Notes: a model not told the origin generated them from the letters alone. Numbered from the stretch's first letter, positions 46,815 to 55,956 are shown. The stretch: 64,000 bases of DNA from Sulfurisoma sp. (GCA_030691075.1 JAUYFI010000063.1:62001-126000); one strand, 5' to 3'. A program made the numbers and translations.

Positions 46815-48443
46815 ATGGACTCCGTCGAAGACCTGTTCCGCCGGCTCGAGCAACTCAATTCCATCGGCGCGGCGCTCTCCAAGGAGCGCGACATCGACCG
46901 GCTGCTCGAGAGCATCCTCGTCGCCGCCAAGACCATCACCCTCGCCGATGGCGGCACCCTCTATCGCATGACCGAAGACGGCCAGGCGCTGCGCTTCGAG
47001 ATCCTGCGCACCGACTCGCTGCGTATCGCCCTGGGTGGCACGACGGGAAACCCAATCACCTTCCCCAACCTGCCGTTGCATGACGACAACGGCAATCCGA
47101 ACAATTCGCTGGTCGCTGCTTACGCCGCCCTGCACGACAAGACCGTTAATATTACCGACGCCTACACCGAAGCGGGGTTCGACTTTTCCGGCACGCGCAA
47201 GTTCGACGAGCGGACCGGTTACCGCTCGCAGTCCTTCCTCACGGTGCCGATGAAGAACCACGAGAACGAGATCATCGGCGTTCTCCAGCTCATCAATGCC
47301 AAGCACCTTGAGAGCGGCAAGGTCGTCCCCTTCTCGGCTTCGGATCAGCGCCTGGCCGAATCGCTCGCCTCGCAGGCGGCCATCGCACTGACCAACCGGC
47401 AGCTGATCTCCCAGCTCGAAACGCTGTTCGAGTCCTTCATCAATCTAATCAACCTGGCGATCGACGAAAAATCGCCTTACACGGGTGGCCACTGCCAGCG
47501 CGTGCCCGAACTGACCATGATGATTGCCGAGGCGGTGAATGCGACGACCGACGGGCCGCTGGCAGACTTTACGATGACCGACAAGGACCGCTACGAACTC
47601 AAGATAGCGGGCATGCTGCACGACTGCGGCAAGGTCACCACGCCCGTGCACGTGGTCGACAAGGCGACCAAGCTACAAACACTGTTCGATCGCATGCACC
47701 TTATCGATACCCGCTTCGAGGTGCTTAAGCGGGACGCCGAGAACCACGCCCTGCGCCAGCATCTTGCCTTGCGTGACAGGCGCGATGCAGCCGCCGAGGA
47801 TGCCATTTGGACCCGCTATCAGGCAGAACTGCGCGAGCTCGATGATGAGCGTGCCATCCTGCGCAAGGCCAATGTCGGTGGCGAGGCGATGGCCGAGGCC
47901 GACCAGCAGCGCGTGCGCGACATTGGCCAGAAGCACAAGTGGCGCAGTGTCGACGGCATCGAGGCTGACTTCCTGACCGCCGACGAAATCGAGAACCTGA
48001 GTATTCGCGCCGGCACGCTGACGCAGAAGGAACGGGAGATCATCAACTACCATATCGTCGCCACTATCAAGATGCTTGAGCAACTGCCTTGGCCCAAGCA
48101 CCTGGAAAGCGTGCCCGAATACGCTGGCGGCCACCACGAGCGCATGGACGGCAAGGGCTATCCGAAGGGTCTGACCCGCGAGCAGATGTCACTGCAGGCG
48201 CGCATGATGGGTATTGCCGACATCTTCGAGGCCCTGACCGCGCGCGATCGACCCTACAAGCATGGCATGAAGCTGTCGCAGGCCATGGGCATCATGGCGA
48301 ATTTCAGAAAAACCGGACACATCGATCCGGACCTCTTTGACGTCTTCGTGCGGCAAGGCGTCTATCGCCGCTATGCTGAGCAGTTTCTCGACCCCGGTCA
48401 AATCGACGGCGTGGAGGATGCAACGTTGCTGGGCGGGGGCTGA
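46815..48443 (+). CDS. GAF/HD-GYP domain phosphodiesterase-like protein
   Basis: 542 residues. The GAF domain (about 20-195) resembles that of the upstream GspE (HDKTVNITDAY, ERTGYRSQSFLTVPM, IGVLQLINAK). The HD-GYP domain (about 215-520) has the metal pair HDCGK (H269/D270), a long insertion (about 285-385), GHHERMDGKGYPKGL, and MMGIADIFEALTARDRPYK. HD-GYP proteins hydrolyse cyclic di-GMP. The insertion between HD and GYP motifs is unusual. No GGDEF gene is nearby. Confidence 0.9.
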   Translation: MDSVEDLFRRLEQLNSIGAALSKERDIDRLLESILVAAKTITLADGGTLYRMTEDGQALRFEILRTDSLRIALGGTTGNPITFPNLPLHDDNGNPNNSLVAAYAALHDKTVNITDAYTEAGFDFSGTRKFDERTGYRSQSFLTVPMKNHENEIIGVLQLINAKHLESGKVVPFSASDQRLAESLASQAAIALTNRQLISQLETLFESFINLINLAIDEKSPYTGGHCQRVPELTMMIAEAVNATTDGPLADFTMTDKDRYELKIAGMLHDCGKVTTPVHVVDKATKLQTLFDRMHLIDTRFEVLKRDAENHALRQHLALRDRRDAAAEDAIWTRYQAELRELDDERAILRKANVGGEAMAEADQQRVRDIGQKHKWRSVDGIEADFLTADEIENLSIRAGTLTQKEREIINYHIVATIKMLEQLPWPKHLESVPEYAGGHHERMDGKGYPKGLTREQMSLQARMMGIADIFEALTARDRPYKHGMKLSQAMGIMANFRKTGHIDPDLFDVFVRQGVYRRYAEQFLDPGQIDGVEDATLLGGG

Positions 48444-48470
48444 GCCACGGTGGGCAGACTAAAGTCCCTC

Positions 48471-48500
48471 TTGACATTTATTTGGCGTGTGGCGGAGAAT
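48471..48500 (+). promoter_or_regulatory. Candidate promoter of the small exported protein gene
   Basis: -35 TTGACA (48471-48476, consensus), 18-bp spacer, -10-like GAGAAT (48495-48500). A strong ribosome-binding site AAAGGAGA lies just before ATG 48543. Confidence 0.45.
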
Positions 48501-48542
48501 GCCGTCACATGTGATGGGTAACTCATTCCAAAGGAGATTTTT

Positions 48543-49181
48543 ATGGCGAAGATGCGATTCTCTCGTTTGTTGTTGGCAGGCAAGGCCGCCACGCTACCGC
48601 TTCTTATCGGCCAGGTGAAAGCCGCAACTGTCACGCCAGGGTATTCCGATATGATCAGTACCAACTTGAGCATTATTGAAATGCCGAGTGGCGATGGGAT
48701 TCAACTCAATTCCATTACGAGCGATGCCGGCATCGCCACCAGCCCGTATGGCACATCCTCGTACGCCGCCAGCATGTGCACGAATTTTTCCCTGCCTTCC
48801 AACATGTCGATGGTTGTTACTGGCGTCATGCCGGGCGATACCGTGTATGTTGTGGCGGCCAGCGACAAGAACGACAGCTTGCACATTCAGGCCGACTCGC
48901 GCCTGACAGTGGGTCGGCAAAACCTGACGATTCTCGGCATAGTCGGTTCAGCCGGTTCGCAGATTCCATTTAGCGCGTCGCAGATTCGCAGTTCCATTGT
49001 TCTCGATGTGTCGTCAAGTTCCTTGACCCGACTTGCCGTTGGCGGACGTTTTTATATTCAAGCGGTCGTGGCCTCCGGCACAGGCCAGTTCCGTTTTTCC
49101 GAACTGGACGAGATCGCGGTTGGGACCTGCCAGGCGAGTACCTATGGGACAGGGACGACATATGTCGGGGGGATTTATTGA
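48543..49181 (+). CDS. Exported protein of unknown function
   Basis: 212 residues, no family recognised. Basic N-terminus and hydrophobic stretch MAKMRFSRLLLAGKAATLPLLIGQVKA with likely cleavage near VKA|ATV. The mature part is Ser/Thr/Gly-rich with predicted beta strands and two lone Cys (CTNFS, GTCQAS) that could form a disulfide. It has its own promoter and lies directly after the secretion ATPase/HD-GYP block, so it may be a substrate or surface component. Its last codons overlap the TTG start proposed for the next gene. Confidence 0.75.
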   Translation: MAKMRFSRLLLAGKAATLPLLIGQVKAATVTPGYSDMISTNLSIIEMPSGDGIQLNSITSDAGIATSPYGTSSYAASMCTNFSLPSNMSMVVTGVMPGDTVYVVAASDKNDSLHIQADSRLTVGRQNLTILGIVGSAGSQIPFSASQIRSSIVLDVSSSSLTRLAVGGRFYIQAVVASGTGQFRFSELDEIAVGTCQASTYGTGTTYVGGIY

Positions 49182-49827
49182 TCTCGACTGCTGATTCCGA
49201 AACCGGCGCCATCCATGGCGCGGAACCTTCGGGGGTTGTGTATGGTGGGAAGCGGGTGATATTGCGCACCGTTACACGCGATGACGCGGGTCTTTTTGCC
49301 GGGTGGGCCGGCAGTTTTTTTTTTCCCGCTATCGCCCCGGCCTCTCGGACCGCTTAACGACTGCTGACGAGTGGCGAGCCCGCATCGACATGGTTGCCTC
49401 GTTTCCGGAACCACCGGAAATCGAGGTGATTGTTGTTGCCGTTCCAACAGGAATCCCGATAGGGGCAATGTGCCTGTCTAGCTTGGATGAGTGGAACGGC
49501 AAGGCGGAGTTTTCCGTGGGATTTTGCAAGGCAACGGGAACCCGTGCTGTCTGGGAATCTATTCATGCCGCTTTTGCCTTCATTTTTGATTCGCTCCATG
49601 TCCGGAAGTTGATCTTCTACGCGCTGCAGGGCAATCGCCAAGCGATATCCCTCCTGGATCGCATTGGCGCGCGTCCGGAAGGGGTTCTGGTTAGCGAACT
49701 TGTTCTGGCTGACTCCAGCACGGCAAGCCTGTTGCGTTACGCCTTGTTTCGCGAACGAGATTGGGCGGGATTGTCCGCCCATCTTGCGCGCATTGCCCCA
49801 CTTGTTTCACCCAAGACGGGCTCATGA
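49178..49827 (+). CDS. GNAT acetyltransferase split by a T10 tract (frameshifted)
   Basis: Two frames together give one GNAT protein of about 216 residues. The N-terminal frame from TTG 49178 (or GTG 49238) reads ...YGGKRVILRTVTRDDAGLFAGWAGS, then enters ten T (49315-49324). The C-terminal part, read one base back, continues SRYRPGLSDRLTTADEWRARI... with acetyl-CoA region VGFCKATGTRAVWESIHAAFAFIFDSLHVRKLIFYALQGNRQAISLLDRIG. Read without slippage, the first frame stops at 49357. The site has the slippery form T-TTT-TTT for a -1 shift. Sequencing error, phase variation and programmed slippage are all possible. Confidence 0.7.
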
Positions 49828-52800
49828 AAGGCCGCGCGCTTGTTTTTGCGCCGCATCCTGACGACGAGGTGATCGGCTGTGGCGGTCTGTTAAAGCGGCT
49901 GGTTGCCGCGGGCGTCGTCATTCGCGTTGTTGTTGTTTCGGATGGCGCGGCAGGCTTGCCTCCAAACGAGGCGCCAGCCTTGCGGCGGCAAGAGTCCTTG
50001 ACCGGCCTTGGCATGGTGGGTGTCGAAACTTGCGAATTCTGGGATTTTCCCGATGGCGCACTACCTTTCGGCGGAAAGATTGAGCCGCGATATCAGCAGG
50101 TAGTGGACGCGTTCAAGCCCGACCTGATCTTTCTGCCACATCCCGCCGAGCAACATGTCGATCATCGTTCTCTAACGCGCGGCCTCTTGGCCGCGCTTGA
50201 GGGCAGATGGCGCGGAATGCTTTGGTTCTACGAAACCACAAGCCCGTCGCATCCGGTCAATCGCTACGAGGATATTACCGATTCCCTGGAAGACAAGCTG
50301 GCGGCGGTCGGAGCGCATGAGTCCCAGATGGCGTCGTTCGACTATGTCCGATATTGCCGCCATCTGGCCGCTATGCGAGGGGTGTCCCTGGATAGACCGG
50401 CTGCCGAGGCTTTTCTCGTCTATGAATGGGACGGATCTGCCCAGCAATTCTTTCCCGCGGAGCCCATTGTCAGCATTGTGGTACGCGCCAGCAATGCTGA
50501 CCTGGTTGTGCTTGCCTTGCAGTCGCTGGAGATACAGGCATATCCTTGGTTGGAAGTCATCCTTGTTTGGTTTGGCGATGCCAGTCCTCCGGACATTTCA
50601 AGGTGGTCCTTCCGAATATGCGTCGTCCCGGGGTGTGCCAATCGGGGGGCGAACTTGAATCTGGGCGTCGCGGCCGCGCGTGGCGAACTCGTTGGCTTCC
50701 TTGACGAGGATGACGTCTTCTATGTGGAGCATCTGACCAACCTGGTGGAAGAGCTCACGGCGACCCCGGCGCTTGACATCGTGTTCTCCGGCTGTCGGGT
50801 GGTCAAGTGTTTTCAAGATGGACTGCGGGTCGTTACCGACGGCGAGGTTGAAATCATCGACAAGCGGTACGAGCCGGGTTTGCTGCTGTTTGGGAATTAC
50901 ATAACCCTGCACTCGCTGCTGATTCGGCGGCATGTATTCCGAGCGCTGGATTTCGATGAGGCGTTGGAGGCTTACGAGGATTGGGACTTTCTTGCGCGGG
51001 CCGAACAAGCGGGATATCTCTTTTCCCGCGTAAGTGGAATTGGTTGCGAATATCGCCTCTTCGGCCCGAAAGACGAGGTCGTCAGCATCAAGTCCGTGCA
51101 TGCGCGGAAAGGGCATACCGCCTGGCGCGATGCGGTTCGTGACCGTATCTGCGCACGAATCAAACCGGCGGATATCACTCATCTGGAGCAATATGTCAAT
51201 GACCATAAAAAGAAGTTCCTTGATCGCACGACACAATGGGCCGATGCTCAAGCCGAGTTGCGCCTCTTGCGCGCCGAGACCGCTGAATACCGGGAAGCCG
51301 CATCCGCGCTAAGGGATGCTATCGAACAGGACTCGTCACTTCCGTCGGCCGTGGATGAGGCAATGCGTCATCTCATTGCGAGCAAGTCGGACGGGCCACT
51401 GATTTCCGTGATCTTGCCGGCATTCAATACCGATCCTCGCCTCCTGGCGGCGACACTGCAATCCATCGTCGATCAATCCTACCCCCGATGGCAATTGTGC
51501 CTGGTGGACGATGCATCGACGCGCATGGACACTCTGGACGTACTTGAGAATTTTCGGGAAAGATATTCCGGGGACCGGCGGGTAATTATCGTTCGACGGC
51601 CATCCAATGGAGGTATTGTTCGCGCGAGCAATGACGCCTTGAATCTTGCCACGGGAACCCATGTCGCATTTGTCGATCACGACGATCTACTTCCAAAGGA
51701 TGCGCTTTGGGAGGTGGCGTCGGCGATCAACAGGGAACCCGGCCTGAAACTTTTGTATTCGAATAATCGCACGGTGGATCATGTCGGGCGTCTGCTCAAT
51801 GTTTTCGAGAAGCCAGGCTGGTCGCCATACACGCTTCTCTCGTATAACTATGTCAATCACTTGACAGTGGTGCTTCGCTCGCTGGTGGCGGATCTCGGGG
51901 GACTTCGGGAAGACTACAATGGCTGCCAGGATTGGGATCTATTGTTGAGAGTCGCCGCCGTGGTGGCGGAGGATGACGTATGCCATCTGCCGTTGTCGTT
52001 GTATGACTGGCGCGCAACCGACACTTCGGTTTCGTATACGCTTAAAGCCAAGCCATGGATGGCCGAGACCGCAAAGCGCATGCTCGCAAATTGGGTGGCT
52101 CAAAGAGTGAACAAGCCGATCCAGGTTCAGGAAAATCACAACGGCGCCGGCTTTATTGTCAACTGGTCTTGTGAAGAGCGACCAGTGACCGTGGTGATAC
52201 CAATGCACGGCAACGTCGAGGATATCCAGCGGTGCGTGGACGGACTGCTAAATCGTACGGCGCATCGGGCCATGTCGCTGCTTCTCGTTGCCGACACGGG
52301 GGGGAGTCCGCGGGCGCAGGAACTTATGGATGCTCTTGGCGCGCGACCGCAGATCCGGATTATCGAACAGACCCGGTCGTCGGGTTGGTCGGCAATGGCC
52401 AATCGTGCGATCGGCGACGTGGATACCGAAGCCGTGCTGTTTCTTGATGGCAACATCGATATTCACGATCCAGATTGGTTGGGCCATATGCTGCGTTATC
52501 TCGATTTTGAGGATGTCGGCGCGATCAGCGCGGTGCTGACGAGCCCCCAGGGGAATATCCTGCATGCGGGAATCGCCATGGATCCGCAACGCATTGCAGT
52601 CGAAATAGGGGATCGGATGGCCTCGCAAGAAGCCGCGGCGGTTCGCGACGTATCGGCGGTCACGGGTGCGTGCATGTTGACCCGGCGTTCGGCGTTTCTT
52701 CGGGTTGGTTGCTGCGACGAGTCCCTGTCGAGTCGGTTTGGTGATGTCGACTATTGCCTGGCCCTGCGTCTTGTCGGCTATCGGGTAATCGTGGCCGCCG

Positions 52801-52982
52801 ACGCGCGTCTTGTCCAACATGAAGCGGCGACTCCCGACATGCCCGAGGACGGTCACCTGGCTTCCGTGTTTCGCGGCTCCACCCTGCATATGCAAAGGAA
52901 ATGGGGCCGGAAACTGCGGGAGGGGTTCCGGGCCAGGTACCACGTGGAAGCCACGACCAGAATCTTGAATGCGTTGGGATGA
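49824..52982 (+). CDS. PIG-L deacetylase fused to three GT2-like glycosyltransferase domains
   Basis: 1052 residues. PIG-L/LmbE deacetylase domain (about 1-215): zinc motif APHPDDEVIGCGG and HPAEQHVDHRS. Then GT2-like domain 1 (about 222-440, VSIVVRASNADLVVLALQSL, GFLDEDDVF), a helical linker (about 460-520), GT2 domain 2 (about 530-755, ISVILPAFNTDPRLLAATLQSI, AFVDHDDLL) and GT2-like domain 3 (about 785-1030, VTVVIPMHGNVEDIQRCVDGLL, LFLDGNIDI, RFGDVDYCLALRLVGY). It probably builds and de-N-acetylates a sugar chain; the acceptor is unknown. The start overlaps the GNAT stop. Confidence 0.85.
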   Translation: MKGRALVFAPHPDDEVIGCGGLLKRLVAAGVVIRVVVVSDGAAGLPPNEAPALRRQESLTGLGMVGVETCEFWDFPDGALPFGGKIEPRYQQVVDAFKPDLIFLPHPAEQHVDHRSLTRGLLAALEGRWRGMLWFYETTSPSHPVNRYEDITDSLEDKLAAVGAHESQMASFDYVRYCRHLAAMRGVSLDRPAAEAFLVYEWDGSAQQFFPAEPIVSIVVRASNADLVVLALQSLEIQAYPWLEVILVWFGDASPPDISRWSFRICVVPGCANRGANLNLGVAAARGELVGFLDEDDVFYVEHLTNLVEELTATPALDIVFSGCRVVKCFQDGLRVVTDGEVEIIDKRYEPGLLLFGNYITLHSLLIRRHVFRALDFDEALEAYEDWDFLARAEQAGYLFSRVSGIGCEYRLFGPKDEVVSIKSVHARKGHTAWRDAVRDRICARIKPADITHLEQYVNDHKKKFLDRTTQWADAQAELRLLRAETAEYREAASALRDAIEQDSSLPSAVDEAMRHLIASKSDGPLISVILPAFNTDPRLLAATLQSIVDQSYPRWQLCLVDDASTRMDTLDVLENFRERYSGDRRVIIVRRPSNGGIVRASNDALNLATGTHVAFVDHDDLLPKDALWEVASAINREPGLKLLYSNNRTVDHVGRLLNVFEKPGWSPYTLLSYNYVNHLTVVLRSLVADLGGLREDYNGCQDWDLLLRVAAVVAEDDVCHLPLSLYDWRATDTSVSYTLKAKPWMAETAKRMLANWVAQRVNKPIQVQENHNGAGFIVNWSCEERPVTVVIPMHGNVEDIQRCVDGLLNRTAHRAMSLLLVADTGGSPRAQELMDALGARPQIRIIEQTRSSGWSAMANRAIGDVDTEAVLFLDGNIDIHDPDWLGHMLRYLDFEDVGAISAVLTSPQGNILHAGIAMDPQRIAVEIGDRMASQEAAAVRDVSAVTGACMLTRRSAFLRVGCCDESLSSRFGDVDYCLALRLVGYRVIVAADARLVQHEAATPDMPEDGHLASVFRGSTLHMQRKWGRKLREGFRARYHVEATTRILNALG

Positions 52983-53956
52983 AACTGTCTTTTCACCGAG
53001 TAACCGATGAATGGGTCGATCCGACTTGTTCGGCGTTCAACCAGGCATTCGTCGAAGCTCGATCGCCGGCCACATGGCGCGAAATCTATGGTGGGTCGCC
53101 GGAGGGGGGTGCCTCGCTTGCCGCCGTGAGTGAGGCAGGCCGGGTCGTGGGGCACTATGGCGCCACATTCCACCGTTGTTCCGGGGTTCCTTACGCGGTG
53201 GACCGGGTGGCGCAGGCACGCGACACATTTTCTCTTCCGAAGTATCGCACGCTGGTATCCCGCCGCCGCCCGATGGTCGGTCAGCTTTTCGATTTACTTT
53301 GTGAAACCTGTGTAACCGAGGGAATATCGTCGATCCATGGTTTTGGCTCGAGGCGCCACCATGATCTCGGCATCAAGCTTCTTGGCTATCGGCGGATTGA
53401 ATCCATGGTCAACTGGTCCGCCGAGGTATTGCTTCCGACAAGACAACCGGTGGAGAAGCTTGGCTCGCTCGCTCGCGTCAAGCGTTATGACGATCATATC
53501 GATGCCCTAGAGGCGACATTTCCCCAGCCAGACGTTTGTCGTGTCGAGCGGAGTTCGAAATTTCTGAACTGGCGGTTTTCTCCCAGGCCCAATAGAAAAT
53601 ATGCTCTTCTCCAATACGACAGTTTTCTCGTGGCGGGGGCCGCCGGGTATGCTGTCATTGCCGGTCGAGGCGCCAACGTGCAGCTGGCGGATTTTCGCCT
53701 TCCAGACGATTCGGACTTGAGGCGGGATTTCTGGCATCGGTTGATGCTTCACTTATGTCATCAAGGTGCCCGGATCATGTCTTGGAACTGTTCCGCTCTT
53801 GTCCCGGAATCAGGGTATTTCCGCCAGCTCGGCGCGGTTCAGGTTTCTGCTGTCGATGAATCGATACCAAGTTTTTTCCCTCTGACCGACAAGTGGTCAA
53901 ACGCCGATGCCGCAAATCGATTTTGCTTGACCATGGCCGACCAGGATACCGTTTGA
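52979..53956 (+). CDS. Putative GNAT-like acyltransferase
   Basis: 325 residues. Tentatively a GNAT-fold protein, from LAAVSEAGRVVGHYGATFHR, VDRVAQARDTFSLPKYRTLV and LCETCVTEGISSIHGFGSRRHHDLGIKLLGYRR, the strand-helix order of a GNAT core. A second half (about 150-325) resembles the duplicated lobe of FemAB/GNAT sugar-modifying enzymes. The ATGA overlap with the glycosyltransferase gene suggests it acylates the same glycan. Substrate unknown. Confidence 0.65.
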   Translation: MKLSFHRVTDEWVDPTCSAFNQAFVEARSPATWREIYGGSPEGGASLAAVSEAGRVVGHYGATFHRCSGVPYAVDRVAQARDTFSLPKYRTLVSRRRPMVGQLFDLLCETCVTEGISSIHGFGSRRHHDLGIKLLGYRRIESMVNWSAEVLLPTRQPVEKLGSLARVKRYDDHIDALEATFPQPDVCRVERSSKFLNWRFSPRPNRKYALLQYDSFLVAGAAGYAVIAGRGANVQLADFRLPDDSDLRRDFWHRLMLHLCHQGARIMSWNCSALVPESGYFRQLGAVQVSAVDESIPSFFPLTDKWSNADAANRFCLTMADQDTV

Positions 53957-53965
53957 CGAACTCTC

Positions 53966-53994
53966 ATTCGAGCCGGGGTTCGAATTGCTTTTTT
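53966..53994 (+). terminator. Terminator after the glycan-modification genes
   Basis: Stem ATTCGAGC (53966-53973), loop CGGG, stem GTTCGAAT (53978-53985), one G-T pair, then TGCTTTTTT. It separates the GNAT/glycosyltransferase genes from the pseudopilin genes. Confidence 0.65.
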
Positions 53995-54034
53995 CATCCA
54001 ATCTTCGCGGGGAATATTCGGTTGCCGATTGGCC

Positions 54035-54475
54035 ATGCGACAAGTGCAACGTAAGATAGTCGTGGAATCCGGCTTTACTCTGATCGAGGTCCTTGTGGCA
54101 CTGGCTGTGCTGGGTACCGCGGCCGGCCTGCTCCTGGCGACACAAACGGCGAGTGGTCGGCTGGCCCGCGCCGTAATGGAGCGAGAAAATGCGGTGTGGC
54201 TCGCGCGTTCGCGCCTGGTCGAAGCAGCCGCCTTCCCGGATCGTTTGCCACCAGAGGATAACCGCGAGGATCGCCACGAGGGTGTGAACTACCAAACACG
54301 TATCGGATATCGGGAAATCTCGCCGTTGACCGAGGTGCCGATTGACAAGGTGCCGCGCGACCAGAGGTTGATCGAAATTCGCGTGGATGTGGCGTGGGGG
54401 CTGCCGCGGCCGGCGTCGGTGACGATGTTGACTTACACGCGAATCCCACGCGGCTCAGCCGGTTTAACCCAGTGA
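54035..54475 (+). CDS. gspI: Minor pseudopilin GspI-like
   Basis: 146 residues from ATG 54035 (TTG 54029 is an alternative). Type IV prepilin leader ending VESG|FTLIEVLVALAVLG, with Glu at mature position 5 and the long hydrophobic helix. The later pattern (ENAVWLARSRLVEAAAFP, EIRVDVAWGLP) is like GspI. It forms part of the pseudopilus tip with J and K. The TGATG overlap with gspJ follows. Confidence 0.85.
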   Translation: MRQVQRKIVVESGFTLIEVLVALAVLGTAAGLLLATQTASGRLARAVMERENAVWLARSRLVEAAAFPDRLPPEDNREDRHEGVNYQTRIGYREISPLTEVPIDKVPRDQRLIEIRVDVAWGLPRPASVTMLTYTRIPRGSAGLTQ

Positions 54476-55068
54476 TGTTATCCGTCCGGCGCGACATGGC
54501 CGCTCGGTTGGCCGGGTTCACATTGATCGAACTCCTAGTCGCTGTCTTGCTGGCGGCCATGATCGCAGCCTTGGGCTCGACTCTGCTCGGAACCGCGCTG
54601 AGGACCAACGAACGCGTTCGGCATTCGACCGCGCAGCACCAGGCCGTCCGGGATGCCTATCGGTTGATCGAGTCCTACTGGTCACGCAAGACCAGTCAGG
54701 GATTCGTGGTCCGATCCGGGAACCCCTCGTTTGTCATTTCAGCACGACCAGGCGAGGCTCCTCACGTGCGAATCGAGTGCATCGCCACGCTCGGCGCCGA
54801 CAGGACCGATGCGTTGGTGCTTCATCGAACATCGGCGGGCCAAAGCGACGCGAGTTCGAGTGAGACCGATCCCCCCGGCGAGTTATTGGTGGCGGAACTG
54901 GAATCGTGTGTTTTTGCCTACCTGCGCCCCCCACCCGCGGCCGGCATGCCCGCGATCTGGGTTCCCGAATGGCCTAATTCCGCTCCCCCGCCAACTGCAA
55001 TTCGGCTTGACCTGGCCACGCCCCGAGGTTCGTTGCCCCCGCTGATTTTTTCTTCTGACATGCCATGA
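54475..55068 (+). CDS. gspJ: Minor pseudopilin GspJ-like
   Basis: 197 residues from ATG 54475 (GTG 54472 is an alternative). Prepilin leader MLSVRRDMAARLAG|FTLIELLVAVLLAAMIAALG with Glu at position 5, then TALRTNERVRHSTAQHQAVRDAYRLIESYW typical of GspJ. It lies between I and K with overlapping starts and stops, the standard I-J-K order. Confidence 0.85.
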   Translation: MLSVRRDMAARLAGFTLIELLVAVLLAAMIAALGSTLLGTALRTNERVRHSTAQHQAVRDAYRLIESYWSRKTSQGFVVRSGNPSFVISARPGEAPHVRIECIATLGADRTDALVLHRTSAGQSDASSSETDPPGELLVAELESCVFAYLRPPPAAGMPAIWVPEWPNSAPPPTAIRLDLATPRGSLPPLIFSSDMP

Positions 55069-55940
55069 CACCCCTTGGGCATGCGATCTCGCCTCGAACC
55101 CCTGGAAAGGGCTTCGTACTGATTTATGTTGCGGCTATCCTGCTCCTGCTGGTGGGACTCGTCATGGTTGGGGCACGAGAAATTCGCAAGGAAGGCCGGT
55201 TGTCGGCGGCGCTGCAGGACCAGTTGGTCGCTCGCAATACTTTATTGGCTGCCGCCACCCTGGTCAAAGCCAGGATGGAAATGCTGCATGTGCCGCAAGG
55301 CGAATCGGCCAGTGACTTGCTCGGACTGGCTTCGCGTGCGACGGAGGGCGTCATGCGTGACCACGCCGATCTGGCGGTGTCTTTCGAGGATGCCGACTTG
55401 AGGCCCGATGCGAATGGCTTGACCGTGGAGGAATGGGCACGATTGCTCGGAGCGTATGGCTTGGTCGAGCCATACGCGATTGACATGGCGCGTCGCCTCG
55501 AGCAGACCCGGCGGGACCAGGGAGGCTTCGAATCGGTTTCGGATATTGAGGGGGACTACCGCCTGCCGAGATTATTACGCCTGGGGGACGAAAGCGATAA
55601 TCAATATCCTCCCTTGGCCCGTCTGCTGTCAGTTTCCGGTGGCGGAAAGCGGCTCCATGTTGACTACTCGCCGCTTCCATTATTCGTGTCGCTGCTCGGT
55701 GCGACGTCCGAACAAATCGAGCGGCTGCGGGACGCGAGAAAATCACGCCGACTAAAGGTCGCGGACGCCGAGCTAATCTTCGGAGGATCGGCTCGTGCAG
55801 TGTGCCACGACGGCGAACCGACACGCATACGCGTGCGACTCGCGGCTCTACTCGCGCCGGTTGTTGCCGAATTCGAGGTTTCCGTGGCACAGGGGCGGCT
55901 GCGCACTGGAACATCCCGTGTGCAGAATACATCCCCGTGA
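55065..55940 (+). CDS. gspK: Minor pseudopilin GspK-like
   Basis: 291 residues. Leader ...PGKG|FVLIYVAAILLLLVGLVMVG without Glu at position 5, as is usual for GspK, the tip pseudopilin. A large mixed domain follows (GLTVEEWARLLGAYGLVEPYAIDMARRLEQTRR..., GGFESVSDIEGDYRLP) recalling the GspK helix-rich insert. It converges with the GspH-like gene, 16 bp away. Confidence 0.82.
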   Translation: MTPLGHAISPRTPGKGFVLIYVAAILLLLVGLVMVGAREIRKEGRLSAALQDQLVARNTLLAAATLVKARMEMLHVPQGESASDLLGLASRATEGVMRDHADLAVSFEDADLRPDANGLTVEEWARLLGAYGLVEPYAIDMARRLEQTRRDQGGFESVSDIEGDYRLPRLLRLGDESDNQYPPLARLLSVSGGGKRLHVDYSPLPLFVSLLGATSEQIERLRDARKSRRLKVADAELIFGGSARAVCHDGEPTRIRVRLAALLAPVVAEFEVSVAQGRLRTGTSRVQNTSP

Positions 55941-55956
55941 TTCTGATCTTGACGCG

